This document shows, in pieces, positions 45,100-53,625 of a stretch of DNA of 64,000 nucleotides. The position numbers were made by a program, and so were the translations under genes. Position 1 is the first letter of the stretch, and each line of letters begins with the position of its first letter. This DNA comes from Mycolicibacterium sp. GTDB taxonomy: Bacteria > Actinomycetota > Actinomycetes > Mycobacteriales > Mycobacteriaceae. The notes beneath the pieces were generated by a model. The model searched no databases and was not told where the DNA came from. It was given only the letters and a program-made list of their open reading frames with translations. The stretch covers positions 57,740 to 121,739 of the forward strand of contig NZ_JAEMTA010000009.1 of the NCBI RefSeq assembly GCF_016462545.1, read 5' to 3'.

Positions 45100-45771
45100 A
45101 TGCTCAGGACGCTTCTCGCCACCATTCTGTGCTGGGCCGTCGCGATCGTGGCGGTCGGTTGCTCGCAGAATTCGGGCGCGGTCGACTCCAAGGCCGACAT
45201 CGCCGGGGTGCTCGACGTGAAGTCGAGCTTCGGGCCAGAGTTCAAGGTCAACACCGTCGCGCCGACCGGAATCGACCCGCGTCTGCTTGCGCAGCAACCA
45301 CTTCCGCAGGGCGCCGTGTTCGATCCTCCCGCCTGCGCGAAGGTGGCATCGGGTGCGACCGTGCCGCCGGGGCTCAAGGGCAACATGGCGGCGACGACGG
45401 CCGAGGGGTCCGGCAACCGGTTCATCGCGATCGCCCTCGAGACCTCCGAACCGCTGCAGTTCCCCGATCCCGGGGATGCGTGCAAGAAGGTGGCCTTCGC
45501 CGGTGGCGGGGTGCGAGGACTCGTCGAGGTCGTCGAGTCCCCGACGATCGAGGGCGTTCGCACTCTCGGCACTCATCGGGTGGTGCAGACGGTGGTCGCA
45601 GGCAAGCCCGCGACTGGCGAGATCTACAACTACCTCGCCGACTTCTCGACGTTTCGGGTAATCGTCACGGCCAACCCGCTGGTCGAGCCCAACAAGCCGG
45701 TGGTGCCCGTCGACACGCAGCGTGCGCGCGACCTGCTGACCGCGGCGGTGAAGGCCGTGCGCGGCACCTAG
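45100..45771 (+). CDS. DUF5642-family lipoprotein (Rv0999-like)
   Basis: A 223-residue lipoprotein from the ATG at 45100 (a TTG at 45091 is possible). Signal LLATILCWAVAIVAVGC ends in a lipobox Cys. The mature part has VKSSFGPEFKVNTVAPTGID, DPPACAKVASGATVPPG, DACKKVAFAGG and a C-terminal helix. Position before alkB and arcA equals that of M. tuberculosis Rv0999. Its 3-prime end overlaps the convergent alkB by 4 bp. Confidence 0.82.
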   Translation: MLRTLLATILCWAVAIVAVGCSQNSGAVDSKADIAGVLDVKSSFGPEFKVNTVAPTGIDPRLLAQQPLPQGAVFDPPACAKVASGATVPPGLKGNMAATTAEGSGNRFIAIALETSEPLQFPDPGDACKKVAFAGGGVRGLVEVVESPTIEGVRTLGTHRVVQTVVAGKPATGEIYNYLADFSTFRVIVTANPLVEPNKPVVPVDTQRARDLLTAAVKAVRGT

Positions 45772-46373
45772 CGAACGTCGCGCGGGCGGAACTGGATGCT
45801 GATCCGTGGGCCCGTCGGCCTGGCCGTCTTGTGTACGGCGTGCTCCCAGGTGCGCTGACACGACCCGCCCATGACGAGCAGATCGCCGTGGCTCTGCGGA
45901 AGGCGCAGGGACCGCCCGCCGCTGCGGGGCCGCAGTGCGAATGCCCGGGTCGCACCGAGGCTCAGGATCGCCACCATGGTGTCCTCGGTGCTGCTGCGGC
46001 CGACGGTGTCGCCGTGCCAGGCGACGCTGTCGCTGCCGTCGCGGTAGAGACACAGGCCGGCCGAGGTAAAGGGCTCGCCCAGTTCGCGGGCGTAGATGTC
46101 GTTGAGGCGGACGCGCAATCGTGCCACCGCGGGGTGCGGCGCGGGTCCGGACACCAGGTCGTGGAAGCTGACCAGGCGTGGCACGTCGAGCACCCGGTCG
46201 TACATCTGCCGCCGCTCGGCGCGCCACGGGACGGCCGTCATCAGGTCCTCGAAGAGGTCGTCCCCGCCCGTCAGCCAGCCGGCGCGGACGTCGATCCACG
46301 CGCCGTTGCCGAGGTCGCGACGCTCGTCGTGGTCGAACAGCGCTTCTTGAATCGCCAGATCGATCCCTGCCAC
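45768..46373 (-). CDS. alkB: AlkB-like Fe(II)/2-oxoglutarate-dependent dioxygenase
   Basis: A 201-residue AlkB-family oxygenase that removes alkyl groups from DNA or RNA bases. The iron site is H-x-D in VAWHGDTVG and the distal His in WEHAVHKT; the 2-oxoglutarate Arg is in GPRISIQFR. The fold start LVSFHDLVSG and SAGLCLYRDGSDS are conserved. It corresponds to Rv1000c. It overlaps the convergent lipoprotein gene by 4 bp and follows soxR on the same strand by 31 bp, so they may share a transcript. Confidence 0.92.
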   Translation of the reverse strand: MAGIDLAIQEALFDHDERRDLGNGAWIDVRAGWLTGGDDLFEDLMTAVPWRAERRQMYDRVLDVPRLVSFHDLVSGPAPHPAVARLRVRLNDIYARELGEPFTSAGLCLYRDGSDSVAWHGDTVGRSSTEDTMVAILSLGATRAFALRPRSGGRSLRLPQSHGDLLVMGGSCQRTWEHAVHKTARPTGPRISIQFRPRDVR

Positions 46374-46404
46374 GTCCGCGAGTTTATCGCACAGACGTTC
46401 GAAG

Positions 46405-46836
46405 TCACAGGTTGGCCGCGCCGGGTCCGCGTTGCGCTAGAACGTCGTCGGGATTGGTCAGAACGCACGTCTTGAGACTCAGGCAGCCGCAGCCGATGCA
46501 GCCGGTGAGGTTGTCGCGCAACCGCTGCAGGTGCACGATCCGCTCGTCGAGATCTGAGCGCCAGCCCGCCGAGAGTCGGGCCCAGTCCTTGCTGGTGGGG
46601 ACCCGATCGGTGGGCAGCGTCGCCAGTGCCTCGCGGATGCGGACCAGTGGAATGCCCAGCCGTTGCGACATGCGGATGAACGCGACGCGGCGAAGGGTCT
46701 CACGGGCATAGCGACGCTGATTGCCCGACGTGCGTCTGCTGACGATCAAGCCCTCGCGTTCGTAGAAGTGCAGGGCGGACACCGCAACGCCACTGCGATG
46801 GCTCATTTCGCCGGGAGTCAGCTCAGCGGCGTCCAT
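46405..46836 (-). CDS. soxR: Redox-sensitive MerR-family regulator SoxR
   Basis: A 143-residue SoxR from the ATG at 46836. The MerR helix-turn-helix ([25 protein letters not shown]) and dimer helix precede the [2Fe-2S] motif [12 protein letters not shown] with all four Cys. Oxidation of the cluster by redox-cycling compounds or superoxide activates it. A canonical SoxR-type dyad lies at 46839-46856, 2 bp before the start codon and in the spacer to arcA. M. tuberculosis lacks this gene between Rv1000c and Rv1001, so it is an insertion. Confidence 0.95.
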   Translation of the reverse strand: MDAAELTPGEMSHRSGVAVSALHFYEREGLIVSRRTSGNQRRYARETLRRVAFIRMSQRLGIPLVRIREALATLPTDRVPTSKDWARLSAGWRSDLDERIVHLQRLRDNLTGCIGCGCLSLKTCVLTNPDDVLAQRGPGAANL

Positions 46837-46838
46837 GA

Positions 46839-46856
46839 CCTCAACCGTAGTTGAGG
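46839..46856. promoter_or_regulatory. SoxR operator
   Basis: CCTCAACCGTAGTTGAGG is an 18-bp dyad with perfect 7-bp arms, matching the SoxR box (CCTCAA-N6-TTGAGG). It sits 2 bp upstream of soxR and 26 bp upstream of the arcA ATG, so it could control soxR itself, arcA, or both. Confidence 0.85.
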
Positions 46857-46882
46857 TGATGATCCGCGTTACGGTGCTACCC

Positions 46883-48085
46883 ATGACCACGACGCTGGGC
46901 GCCAACTCGGAGGTGGGACCGCTGCGGGTCGTCATCCTGCATCGGCCCGGGCCCGAATTGCAGCGCCTCACGCCGCGCAACAACGACCGCCTGCTGTTCG
47001 ACGGAATGCCGTGGGTGGCGCGGGCCCAGGAGGAGCACGACGCGTTCGCATCGCTGTTGCGTTCCCGCGGAGTCGAAGTCCTGTTGCTCGCCGACCTTCT
47101 GACCGAGGCGCTCGCCAGCGGTGCGGCCCGCATGCAGGGCATCGCCGCTGCCGTCGATAGCCGACGACTGGGACTGCCTCTGGCGCAGGAATTCTCGGCG
47201 TATCTACGAACACTGGACGTCGAGTCGCTGGCGCGCATCCTCATGGCGGGCATGACATTCAGCGAGTTGCCGTTCCTCGGCGGTGACATGTCGCTGGTGC
47301 AACGCATGCACCATGACGCCGACTTCGTCATCGATCCGCTGCCGAATCTGCTGTTCACGCGCGACTCGTCGTTCTGGATCGGCCCGCGGGTGGCCATCAC
47401 GTCGTTGGCGCTGCCCGCGCGCATTCGCGAGACGTCGCTGACCGATCTGATCTACGCGCACCACCCCAGGTTCCTCGGGGTGCGGCGGGCCTACGAGTCG
47501 CGATCCGCCCCGGTGGAGGGTGGCGACGTCCTCCTGCTGGCACCGGGTGTGGTGGCCGTCGGTGTGGGGGAGCGGACGACGCCCGCTGGTGCGGAAGCGT
47601 TGGCGCGCAGCTTGTTCGATGACGGTCTCGCGCACACCGTGCTGGCCGTGCCCATCGCGCAGGAGCGTGCGCAGATGCATCTCGATACCGTCTGCACGAT
47701 GGTCGACGTCGACGCGGTGGTGATGTACCCGAACATCGTGGACTCCCTGTCGGCGTTCACCATTCGCCAGAAGTCCGAAGGCGTGTCGATCGCGAGCGCA
47801 GCGCCGTTCGTCGATGCCGCGGCGGACGCGATGGGTATCGACAAGCTGCGCGTGATCGACACGGGCTTGGACCCCATCACCGCCGAGCGCGAACAGTGGG
47901 ACGACGGCAACAACACCCTGGCACTGGCGCCCGGTGTGGTGGTGGCCTACGAGCGCAACACGGAAACCAATGCACGTCTTGCTGATTCGGGTATCGAAGT
48001 GCTGCCGATCGCGGCGTCCGAACTCGGTACCGGGCGCGGCGGTCCGCGGTGTATGTCCTGCCCCGTGGCCCGCGATCCGCTGTAG
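46883..48085 (+). CDS. arcA: Arginine deiminase
   Basis: A 400-residue arginine deiminase converting arginine to citrulline and ammonia. Family motifs: [36 protein letters not shown], the catalytic His in [11 protein letters not shown] and the catalytic Cys in the C-terminal [14 protein letters not shown]. Length matches Rv1001. Start is the ATG at 46883 with no Shine-Dalgarno, probably nearly leaderless; the frame extends upstream through the SoxR box, which argues against an earlier start. No arcB or arcC is adjacent, as in other mycobacteria. Confidence 0.95.
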   Translation: MTTTLGANSEVGPLRVVILHRPGPELQRLTPRNNDRLLFDGMPWVARAQEEHDAFASLLRSRGVEVLLLADLLTEALASGAARMQGIAAAVDSRRLGLPLAQEFSAYLRTLDVESLARILMAGMTFSELPFLGGDMSLVQRMHHDADFVIDPLPNLLFTRDSSFWIGPRVAITSLALPARIRETSLTDLIYAHHPRFLGVRRAYESRSAPVEGGDVLLLAPGVVAVGVGERTTPAGAEALARSLFDDGLAHTVLAVPIAQERAQMHLDTVCTMVDVDAVVMYPNIVDSLSAFTIRQKSEGVSIASAAPFVDAAADAMGIDKLRVIDTGLDPITAEREQWDDGNNTLALAPGVVVAYERNTETNARLADSGIEVLPIAASELGTGRGGPRCMSCPVARDPL

Positions 48086-48090
48086 TTTGC

Positions 48091-48151
48091 GTTGAGACTG
48101 CGCCCACGGTCGTGATCCGCCCTTGGTCACGACCGTGGGCGCAGTCTCAAC
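48091..48151. repeat. 25-bp perfect inverted repeat between arcA and the DUF559 gene
   Basis: Arms 48091-48115 and 48127-48151 are exact reverse complements with an 11-nt loop. The left arm starts 5 bp after the arcA stop; the right arm contains the stop and last codons (LRLRPRS) of the convergent DUF559 gene. The hairpin can act as a two-way terminator, but perfection over 25 bp and overlap with coding sequence are more than a terminator needs. Confidence 0.95.
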
Positions 48152-48987
48152 GGCCGCCCGCGTTGCGCGAAGGCGTCCGCCGTCCGCCGCAGGACGTACG
48201 CGGGGGAGTGCTCGGCGACGACGTGTAGGTCGAACCAACCTTGACGCGCCACCATCTCGTTGCGCCCGATGTCGTGGACGTAGCGTCGGCGGTCGGTCAG
48301 ATGCTGGTAGCCGTCGTAGTCGGCGGCCACCAAGACGTCGTCCCATCCCATGTCGAGGACCGCTCTGGTGAACCCGTCGCTCACCGCTATCTGCGTTCTC
48401 GGCCGCGGAAAGCCTGCATCTAGGTAAAGAAGTCGCAGCCACGTCTCCTTCGGCGATTGGCCTCCGGAATCCATCAGACCAAGTGCCACGGGTGCTCGCC
48501 GTCTGCCACGTGCGCGGGGATGGCGCTCGAGTAGGGCGAGCGCGTGGTCGGCTGGCACATTGGTCGCGACGGCCAATGCATCGAGGTGGCGGACTGCCAG
48601 ATCACGCGGGAGATGCCTTGCCAGGTCTGCGGCGGTGCGTGCTGGTGTGGTGACGAGGAGCCCGTCGACCGTCATCACTTCGTCTGGATCGATCCGCTCG
48701 TTGCGCGCGATGATTCCGGTGGGCGAGCGGTCCCGTTCGGCGATCACCTCGATCGGCGTGTCGGCGGAGACCCATTGAGCTCCGTGGATTCCCGCGGCGG
48801 CGCGGCCGGCGACGACGCCCTCGCGACCAGACCACAACCAGGCGCCGACGGTGCGCGCCCGCAGCGACGCCGCCGCCGACTTCGGCACGTACACGCCGGG
48901 AAAGAGGGGCGCGTAGTTCCAGCGCAGCTGTGCCCGCGTGAGTTGCCCGGTAGCCAACCGCTCCCCGCCGACGAAGACGTCGTCCAT
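48127..48987 (-). CDS. DUF559-domain endonuclease-like protein with AbiEi-like N-terminus
   Basis: A 286-residue protein from the ATG at 48987. The N-terminus LTRAQLRWNYAPLFPGVYVP is the AbiEi-antitoxin-like winged-helix pattern; the C-terminal 100 residues are the DUF559/Vsr-like endonuclease fold (SPKETWLRLLYLDAGFPRPR, AVLDMGWDDVLVAADYDGYQHL). Such proteins are common and variable in mycobacteria and of unknown function. No toxin partner is adjacent. Its last 9 codons are formed by one arm of a 25-bp perfect inverted repeat. Confidence 0.85.
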   Translation of the reverse strand: MDDVFVGGERLATGQLTRAQLRWNYAPLFPGVYVPKSAAASLRARTVGAWLWSGREGVVAGRAAAGIHGAQWVSADTPIEVIAERDRSPTGIIARNERIDPDEVMTVDGLLVTTPARTAADLARHLPRDLAVRHLDALAVATNVPADHALALLERHPRARGRRRAPVALGLMDSGGQSPKETWLRLLYLDAGFPRPRTQIAVSDGFTRAVLDMGWDDVLVAADYDGYQHLTDRRRYVHDIGRNEMVARQGWFDLHVVAEHSPAYVLRRTADAFAQRGRPLRLRPRS

Positions 48988-49086
48988 CCCGCGATCGTGA
49001 GTGTGTCCTACGACATTTCGAGGCCCATCCGTCGAGACTGCGTAGAAGGCTGTGGATGAACGGAAATCACGACCCAAATGGCAGTT

Positions 49087-50619
49087 TCAGCGCCAGCTCG
49101 GCAGCCAGATCTGCATGTTCCAGGTCGCCTGCGAGATGGGCAGACCCGTGAGAATCGGATACATCCACGCGAAGTTCGTGATCACGACCGCGACGTAGAT
49201 GCAGACGACCAGCAGTCCGAGCGTTCGACGTTCGGAGTTCTGCCGCGGCGCGTACAGCACGTCGCCGAGAATCAGCGCGATCATCATCACCAGGAACGGC
49301 GCCATCGGCGCGGCGTAGAAGAAGTACATCTGCCGATCGATGTCGGCGAACCACGGCAGGAAGCCCGCGCAGTACCCCGTGAGCGCTACGGCATATCGCC
49401 AGTCGCGCTTGACGAACGACCGCCACACGGCCCAGGCAAGCACGGGCACCGCAATGAACCACATCGCCGGAGTGCCGACCAGCATCACCGCCTTGACGCA
49501 GGACTGGGCGCCGCAGCCCGCGACGTTGTCCTGATCGATCGCGTACAGCACGGGCCGCAGGGACATCGGCCACGTCCACGGCTTCGACTCCCACGGGTGG
49601 TGATTGCCCGCCGCATTCGTCAGACCGGAGTGAAACTTGAAGGCCCCGTAGGTGAAGTGCCACAGCGAGCGGATGGCATCAGGCATCAGGCCGCCCTCGG
49701 CGAACGCCTGGCCCTCCTGGTGCCTGTCGACCGCCGTCTCCGAGGCGAACCACGGGGCGTATGAGGCGAGATAGACGCCGAGTGGGATGAGGGCGAAGAC
49801 GTACACGGCGGGAGCGACGTCACGCCGCAGCGTGCCCAGCCACGGTCGTGGCACGCGGTACTGCCGCCGCGCGGAGACATCGAAGGCCAGTGTCATCAGC
49901 CCGAAGAACAAGATGAAGTACAGACCGGACCACTTGGTCGCGACGGCAAGACCGAGCAGGACTCCGGCACCGAAGCGCCACCACCGCACCCCCAGTCGGG
50001 GGCCCCACGGCGTGTCCGCAATCCGGCCCTCGAACAGGGCGTCGTGCATCCGGGCCCGCATCTGATCGCGGTCGACGATCAACGCGCCGAACGCCGCCAC
50101 CACGAACACCACCAGGAACACGTCCAGGAGCGCCGTGCGAGCCGAGACGAAGCTGACCCCGTCGGCGACGAGGAGAAGACCTGCGATGCCGCCGATCAGC
50201 GTCGACCGGGTGATCCGGCGGACGATCCGCGCCACCAGTACCACCAGGACGACGCCACACACGGCCCCGGCGAATCGCCAGCCCAGCCCGTCGTACCCGA
50301 ACAGCCCCTCGCCGAGCGCCAGCAGCTGCTTGCCGACGGGAGGGTGCACCACCAGCCCGTATCCCGGGTTGTCCTCGACGCCGTGGTTGCCGAGCATCTG
50401 CCAGGCCTGCGGTGCGTAGTGCTTCTCGTCGAAGATCGGGGTGCCGCCGTCGGTGGGTGAGCCGAGGTTGAGGAACCGCGTCAGCGCCGCGAGCGCCATG
50501 ACGACGGACGTCATCGCCCAGCCCTGCATCCGGTCCAGCGGCCCGAAGTCGCCGATCGGCGCCAGCGGCCCCGGGCTGATGACCGGGACCGCGCGCTCTC
50601 TGTCTACGACGGCCGTCAC
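49087..50619 (-). CDS. pmt: Protein O-mannosyltransferase (Rv1002c-type, GT39)
   Basis: A 510-residue polytopic membrane enzyme that moves mannose from polyprenyl-phosphate-mannose to Ser/Thr of exported proteins as they leave the Sec translocon. The catalytic Asp-Glu is in IFDEKHYAPQAW on the first outer loop; HPPVGKQLLALGEGLFGYDG and the long YGAFKFHSGL loop are characteristic. About 11 spans are visible. The GTG at 50619 fits the family N-terminus; the frame upstream is antisense to rsmI. It is divergent from rsmI by 24 bp, the arrangement at Rv1002c-Rv1003. Confidence 0.95.
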   Translation of the reverse strand: MTAVVDRERAVPVISPGPLAPIGDFGPLDRMQGWAMTSVVMALAALTRFLNLGSPTDGGTPIFDEKHYAPQAWQMLGNHGVEDNPGYGLVVHPPVGKQLLALGEGLFGYDGLGWRFAGAVCGVVLVVLVARIVRRITRSTLIGGIAGLLLVADGVSFVSARTALLDVFLVVFVVAAFGALIVDRDQMRARMHDALFEGRIADTPWGPRLGVRWWRFGAGVLLGLAVATKWSGLYFILFFGLMTLAFDVSARRQYRVPRPWLGTLRRDVAPAVYVFALIPLGVYLASYAPWFASETAVDRHQEGQAFAEGGLMPDAIRSLWHFTYGAFKFHSGLTNAAGNHHPWESKPWTWPMSLRPVLYAIDQDNVAGCGAQSCVKAVMLVGTPAMWFIAVPVLAWAVWRSFVKRDWRYAVALTGYCAGFLPWFADIDRQMYFFYAAPMAPFLVMMIALILGDVLYAPRQNSERRTLGLLVVCIYVAVVITNFAWMYPILTGLPISQATWNMQIWLPSWR

Positions 50620-50643
50620 ACGAGCGATCGTATTCTGTTCGGT

Positions 50644-51480
50644 GTGACACCCGGTCGACTGCTCTTGGCCGCCACGCCGTTGGGCCAGGCAGGCGACGCC
50701 TCCGCACGCCTCGTCGAGGCGCTGGGCAGCGCCGACGTGGTCGCCGCCGAGGACACGCGACGCATCCGCACCCTGGCGCAAGCCCTCGACGTCACGCCGT
50801 CGGGCAAGGTGGTCAGCTTCTTCGACCAGAACGAAGCCGCGCGGGTGCCGTGGCTCGTCGAGGAGATCACGGGCGGTGCCACGGTGCTCGTCGTCAGCGA
50901 CGCAGGCATGCCGCTGATCAGCGACCCGGGCTACCGGCTGGTCGCCGCCTGCGCAGCCGCGGGGTTGACGGTCAGCTGCCTGCCGGGCCCGTCGGCGGTC
51001 ACGACGGCGTTGGCGGTGTCGGGCCTGCCGTCGGACCGATTCTGTTTCGAGGGCTTCGCTCCCCGCAAGCACGCCGCGCGACTGACGTGGCTGTCCACGC
51101 TGGCCACCGAACGCCGCACATGCGTCTTCTTCGAGTCTCCCCGGCGCCTCGCCGAATGCCTGGCCGACGCGGCGGTCCAACTTGGCGCGGGCCGACTGGC
51201 GGTGGTGTGCCGCGAACTGACCAAGACGCACGAGGAGGTCAAGCGCGGCACCCTGGCCGAACTCGCCGAATGGGCCGCGGACGGCGTGCTCGGCGAGATC
51301 ACCGTCGTCGTCGCCGGTGCCCAGCCTCGCGTCGATCTGGAGACCCTGGTGGCGGAGGTCAACGAGCTGGTGGAGGGTGGCGCCGGGGTGAAGGACGCTT
51401 GCGCGGAGGTGATCGCCGACAACCCGGGCGCACCGTCACGGCGTGAGCTCTACGACGCGGTCCTGCGCGCTCGGCAGTGA
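50644..51480 (+). CDS. rsmI: 16S rRNA (cytidine-1402 2-prime-O) methyltransferase
   Basis: A 278-residue tetrapyrrole-methylase-fold RNA methyltransferase acting on C1402 of 16S rRNA. Motifs LLLAATPLGQAGDASARLVE, VVAAEDTRRIRTLAQAL, VVSDAGMPLISDPGYRLV, LPGPSAVTTALAVSGLP and the C-terminal winged helix are intact. GTG start at 50644. Its last 45 bp overlap pabB on the opposite strand, an unusually long convergent overlap. Confidence 0.96.
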   Translation: MTPGRLLLAATPLGQAGDASARLVEALGSADVVAAEDTRRIRTLAQALDVTPSGKVVSFFDQNEAARVPWLVEEITGGATVLVVSDAGMPLISDPGYRLVAACAAAGLTVSCLPGPSAVTTALAVSGLPSDRFCFEGFAPRKHAARLTWLSTLATERRTCVFFESPRRLAECLADAAVQLGAGRLAVVCRELTKTHEEVKRGTLAELAEWAADGVLGEITVVVAGAQPRVDLETLVAEVNELVEGGAGVKDACAEVIADNPGAPSRRELYDAVLRARQ

Positions 51481-52686
51481 CCCGACGATGGGCGCCGCCT
51501 TGTGCAGGCACTCGCGCCACTCCGCGTCGGGATCCGAGTCGGCCGTGATGCCCCCGCCGACGCCGAGAATCGCGTGCCCGGCGTCGTCGAATTCGACGGT
51601 GCGGATGGCGACGTTCAGTTCGGTCCCGGCAATCGGTGACGCCAAACCGACGGTCCCGCAATAGATTCCCCGCCGCGACGGTTCCCACGTCCTCAGTAGT
51701 TGGCGGGCGCGACCCTTCGGCGTACCCGTCACCGACGCGGGCGGGAACGTCGCCTCGATAATCGTCGACATGGGTACGGCCGGGTCGACGCGCGCCGCGA
51801 CCGTCGACACCAGGTGCCATACCCCGGGGGCCCGGCGGACCACCAGGAGCTCGGGCACCGTGACGGAGCCGGTGACGGCGACGCGACCGAGGTCGTTGCG
51901 GACGAGGTCGACGATCATGACGTTCTCGGCGACGTCCTTGACCGACTCGCGCAACGCGGACGGCGGTTCGCTCAGAGGCAGCGTGCCCTTGATGGGGCTC
52001 GAGATCACGGCGTCGCCGATGCGGCTCAGGAAGAGCTCGGGAGACAGCGAGGCCACCGCGCCCCACTCACCCGCGAGGAACGCCGCCCGCGCCGGGGCGG
52101 TGCGCGCGACGGCGTCGGCGAAGAAGTCGACCGGCGAGCCCGTCACCCGTCCAGCGATCTGGGTGCAGACGCACGCCTGGTACACCTCGCCCGCGCCGAT
52201 GGCCTCGAGGCAGGCGAGCACGCCGGCTCGGTGGGCGTCGCGGTCGGCCACTCCCCACTCGACGTGGCACGTAGACGGCGCGGGGTCGACGGTGAGCGCA
52301 CTCGCCAACCACGTGGGAATCATTGCGCCGGATAGGCTTTCGTACCACCAAGATCCTTCGGAATCCTGGCGCAGGACGTCGTCGGTCCAGCCGCCCGCCG
52401 CTTCGGGGATTCGAGCGGCGGCGCTGTCGAGCCCGGCGTCGGGATAGGACAGGTAACCGATCCAACCGCCACCGATCGCGTCGCGTCGCGAGCCGGGCTC
52501 GACGTCGAAGACGTGTGCGACGTCGACGGGTTCGATAGCGACGCTCGGTGCGATCACCGCGCGGGAGCCAAACCAGGTGCCGGTCAGTGCGGCGGGCGGT
52601 GGCAGGCCGAGGCGCGACGTCGCGACGGCCACGCACCGCAGCACCTCCGGTGCGCTGCGCGACAACGCGATCCGCTCGACCCGCAC
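51436..52686 (-). CDS. pabB: Aminodeoxychorismate synthase component I
   Basis: A 416-residue chorismate-binding enzyme making 4-amino-4-deoxychorismate for folate. The C-terminal catalytic domain has PIKGTLPLSEPPSAL, NVMIVDLVRNDLGRV, PPASVTGTPKGRARQ and GVGGGITADSDPDAEW. No glutaminase domain is fused, so it needs a separate PabA. Same position and orientation as Rv1005c relative to rsmI and metG. The 3-prime end overlaps rsmI by 45 bp. Confidence 0.95.
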   Translation of the reverse strand: MRVERIALSRSAPEVLRCVAVATSRLGLPPPAALTGTWFGSRAVIAPSVAIEPVDVAHVFDVEPGSRRDAIGGGWIGYLSYPDAGLDSAAARIPEAAGGWTDDVLRQDSEGSWWYESLSGAMIPTWLASALTVDPAPSTCHVEWGVADRDAHRAGVLACLEAIGAGEVYQACVCTQIAGRVTGSPVDFFADAVARTAPARAAFLAGEWGAVASLSPELFLSRIGDAVISSPIKGTLPLSEPPSALRESVKDVAENVMIVDLVRNDLGRVAVTGSVTVPELLVVRRAPGVWHLVSTVAARVDPAVPMSTIIEATFPPASVTGTPKGRARQLLRTWEPSRRGIYCGTVGLASPIAGTELNVAIRTVEFDDAGHAILGVGGGITADSDPDAEWRECLHKAAPIVGSLPSAQDRVVELTP

Positions 52687-52731
52687 CGCGCTAGCTTGTC
52701 ACGCTCACGCCGAATGGTCGCTCCGCAAGCG

Positions 52732-53625
52732 TCACTCGGTGCGCGAAATCTGCCTACCGACGGTGACCCCGCCCAGCTTCTCGGGATTGCGCATCGCGTA
52801 GAAGTGCGAGATCAGCCCGTCGGTGATCTCGACGGAGATGACGCCCTCCAGGTTGTCGCCGAGGTAGAGCACCAGTGCGGGGGCGCCGTTGTAGAACGCG
52901 GGTTCGACTCGGCCGCCGTCACCGGTGAAGCGGAGCAGGCCGAGGATGAGCCGCGCCACCCGGTCCGCGCCGACGACCGGGCGGCGGGCGGCGCTGACCT
53001 TGCCGTCGCTGTCTGCGGTCCACACCACGTCGGGCGCCAGCATCGCGATGAGCGCATCGACGTCACCCGTCGACGCGGTCGCGAAGAACTGCGCGGTGAT
53101 CTCGATCGACCGCCGAGGGTCGACGGGCTCGAAGCGCTTGCGCCGGGACTGCACGTGTTCGCGGGCGCGGTGCGCCATCTGGCGTACGGCCGCGGTGGAC
53201 TTGCCCACCGTGGAGGCGATGTCATCGTGGCTGAAGCCGAATACCTCGCGAAGGACGAACACCGCTCGCTCGTCGGGGCTGAGCGTCTCCAGCACCACCA
53301 TCATGGCCATCGACACCGATTCCGCGAGAACGACGTCGGATGATGCGTCGGAGGTGTCGAGCAGCAGCGGCTCGGGCAGCCACGGTCCGATGTACTCCTC
53401 GCGTCTACGGGCCTGGGCCCGAAGGGCGTTCAGCGACTGCCGGGTGACGAGCTGGGCCAGGTATGCCTTGGTGTCCTGGACTTCGGCCAGGTCGACCTCG
53501 GCCCATCGCAGATAGCTCTCCTGCAGCACGTCGTCGGATTCGGTTGCCGTGCCGAGGATCTCGTAGGCGATCGTGAACAGCAGCGGCCGCAGGCTGGTGA
53601 ACCGCTCGGCGTGTTGGGAGGTCAT
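52732..53625 (-). CDS. ECF sigma factor of the ECF41 (SigJ-like) group
   Basis: A 297-residue protein: sigma region 2 (LLFTIAYEILGTATESDDVL), region 4 (RAVFVLREVFGFSHDDIAST), and a C-terminal SnoaL-like domain of about 110 residues. The last carries the ECF41 signatures: DSDGKVSAARRPVVG (DGGGK-type motif) and RNPEKL (NPDKL-type motif). In this group the fused domain replaces an anti-sigma factor. It overlaps the FAD oxidoreductase upstream by 4 bp, the typical genetic link of ECF41 factors to a target redox enzyme. The ATG at 53625 is the start. Confidence 0.92.
   Translation of the reverse strand: MTSQHAERFTSLRPLLFTIAYEILGTATESDDVLQESYLRWAEVDLAEVQDTKAYLAQLVTRQSLNALRAQARRREEYIGPWLPEPLLLDTSDASSDVVLAESVSMAMMVVLETLSPDERAVFVLREVFGFSHDDIASTVGKSTAAVRQMAHRAREHVQSRRKRFEPVDPRRSIEITAQFFATASTGDVDALIAMLAPDVVWTADSDGKVSAARRPVVGADRVARLILGLLRFTGDGGRVEPAFYNGAPALVLYLGDNLEGVISVEITDGLISHFYAMRNPEKLGGVTVGRQISRTE

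Noticed and set aside
48091..48151. Inverted repeat as an insertion-sequence end
   Set aside because: The two arms face each other over an 11-nt loop, with no transposase and no target-site duplication.
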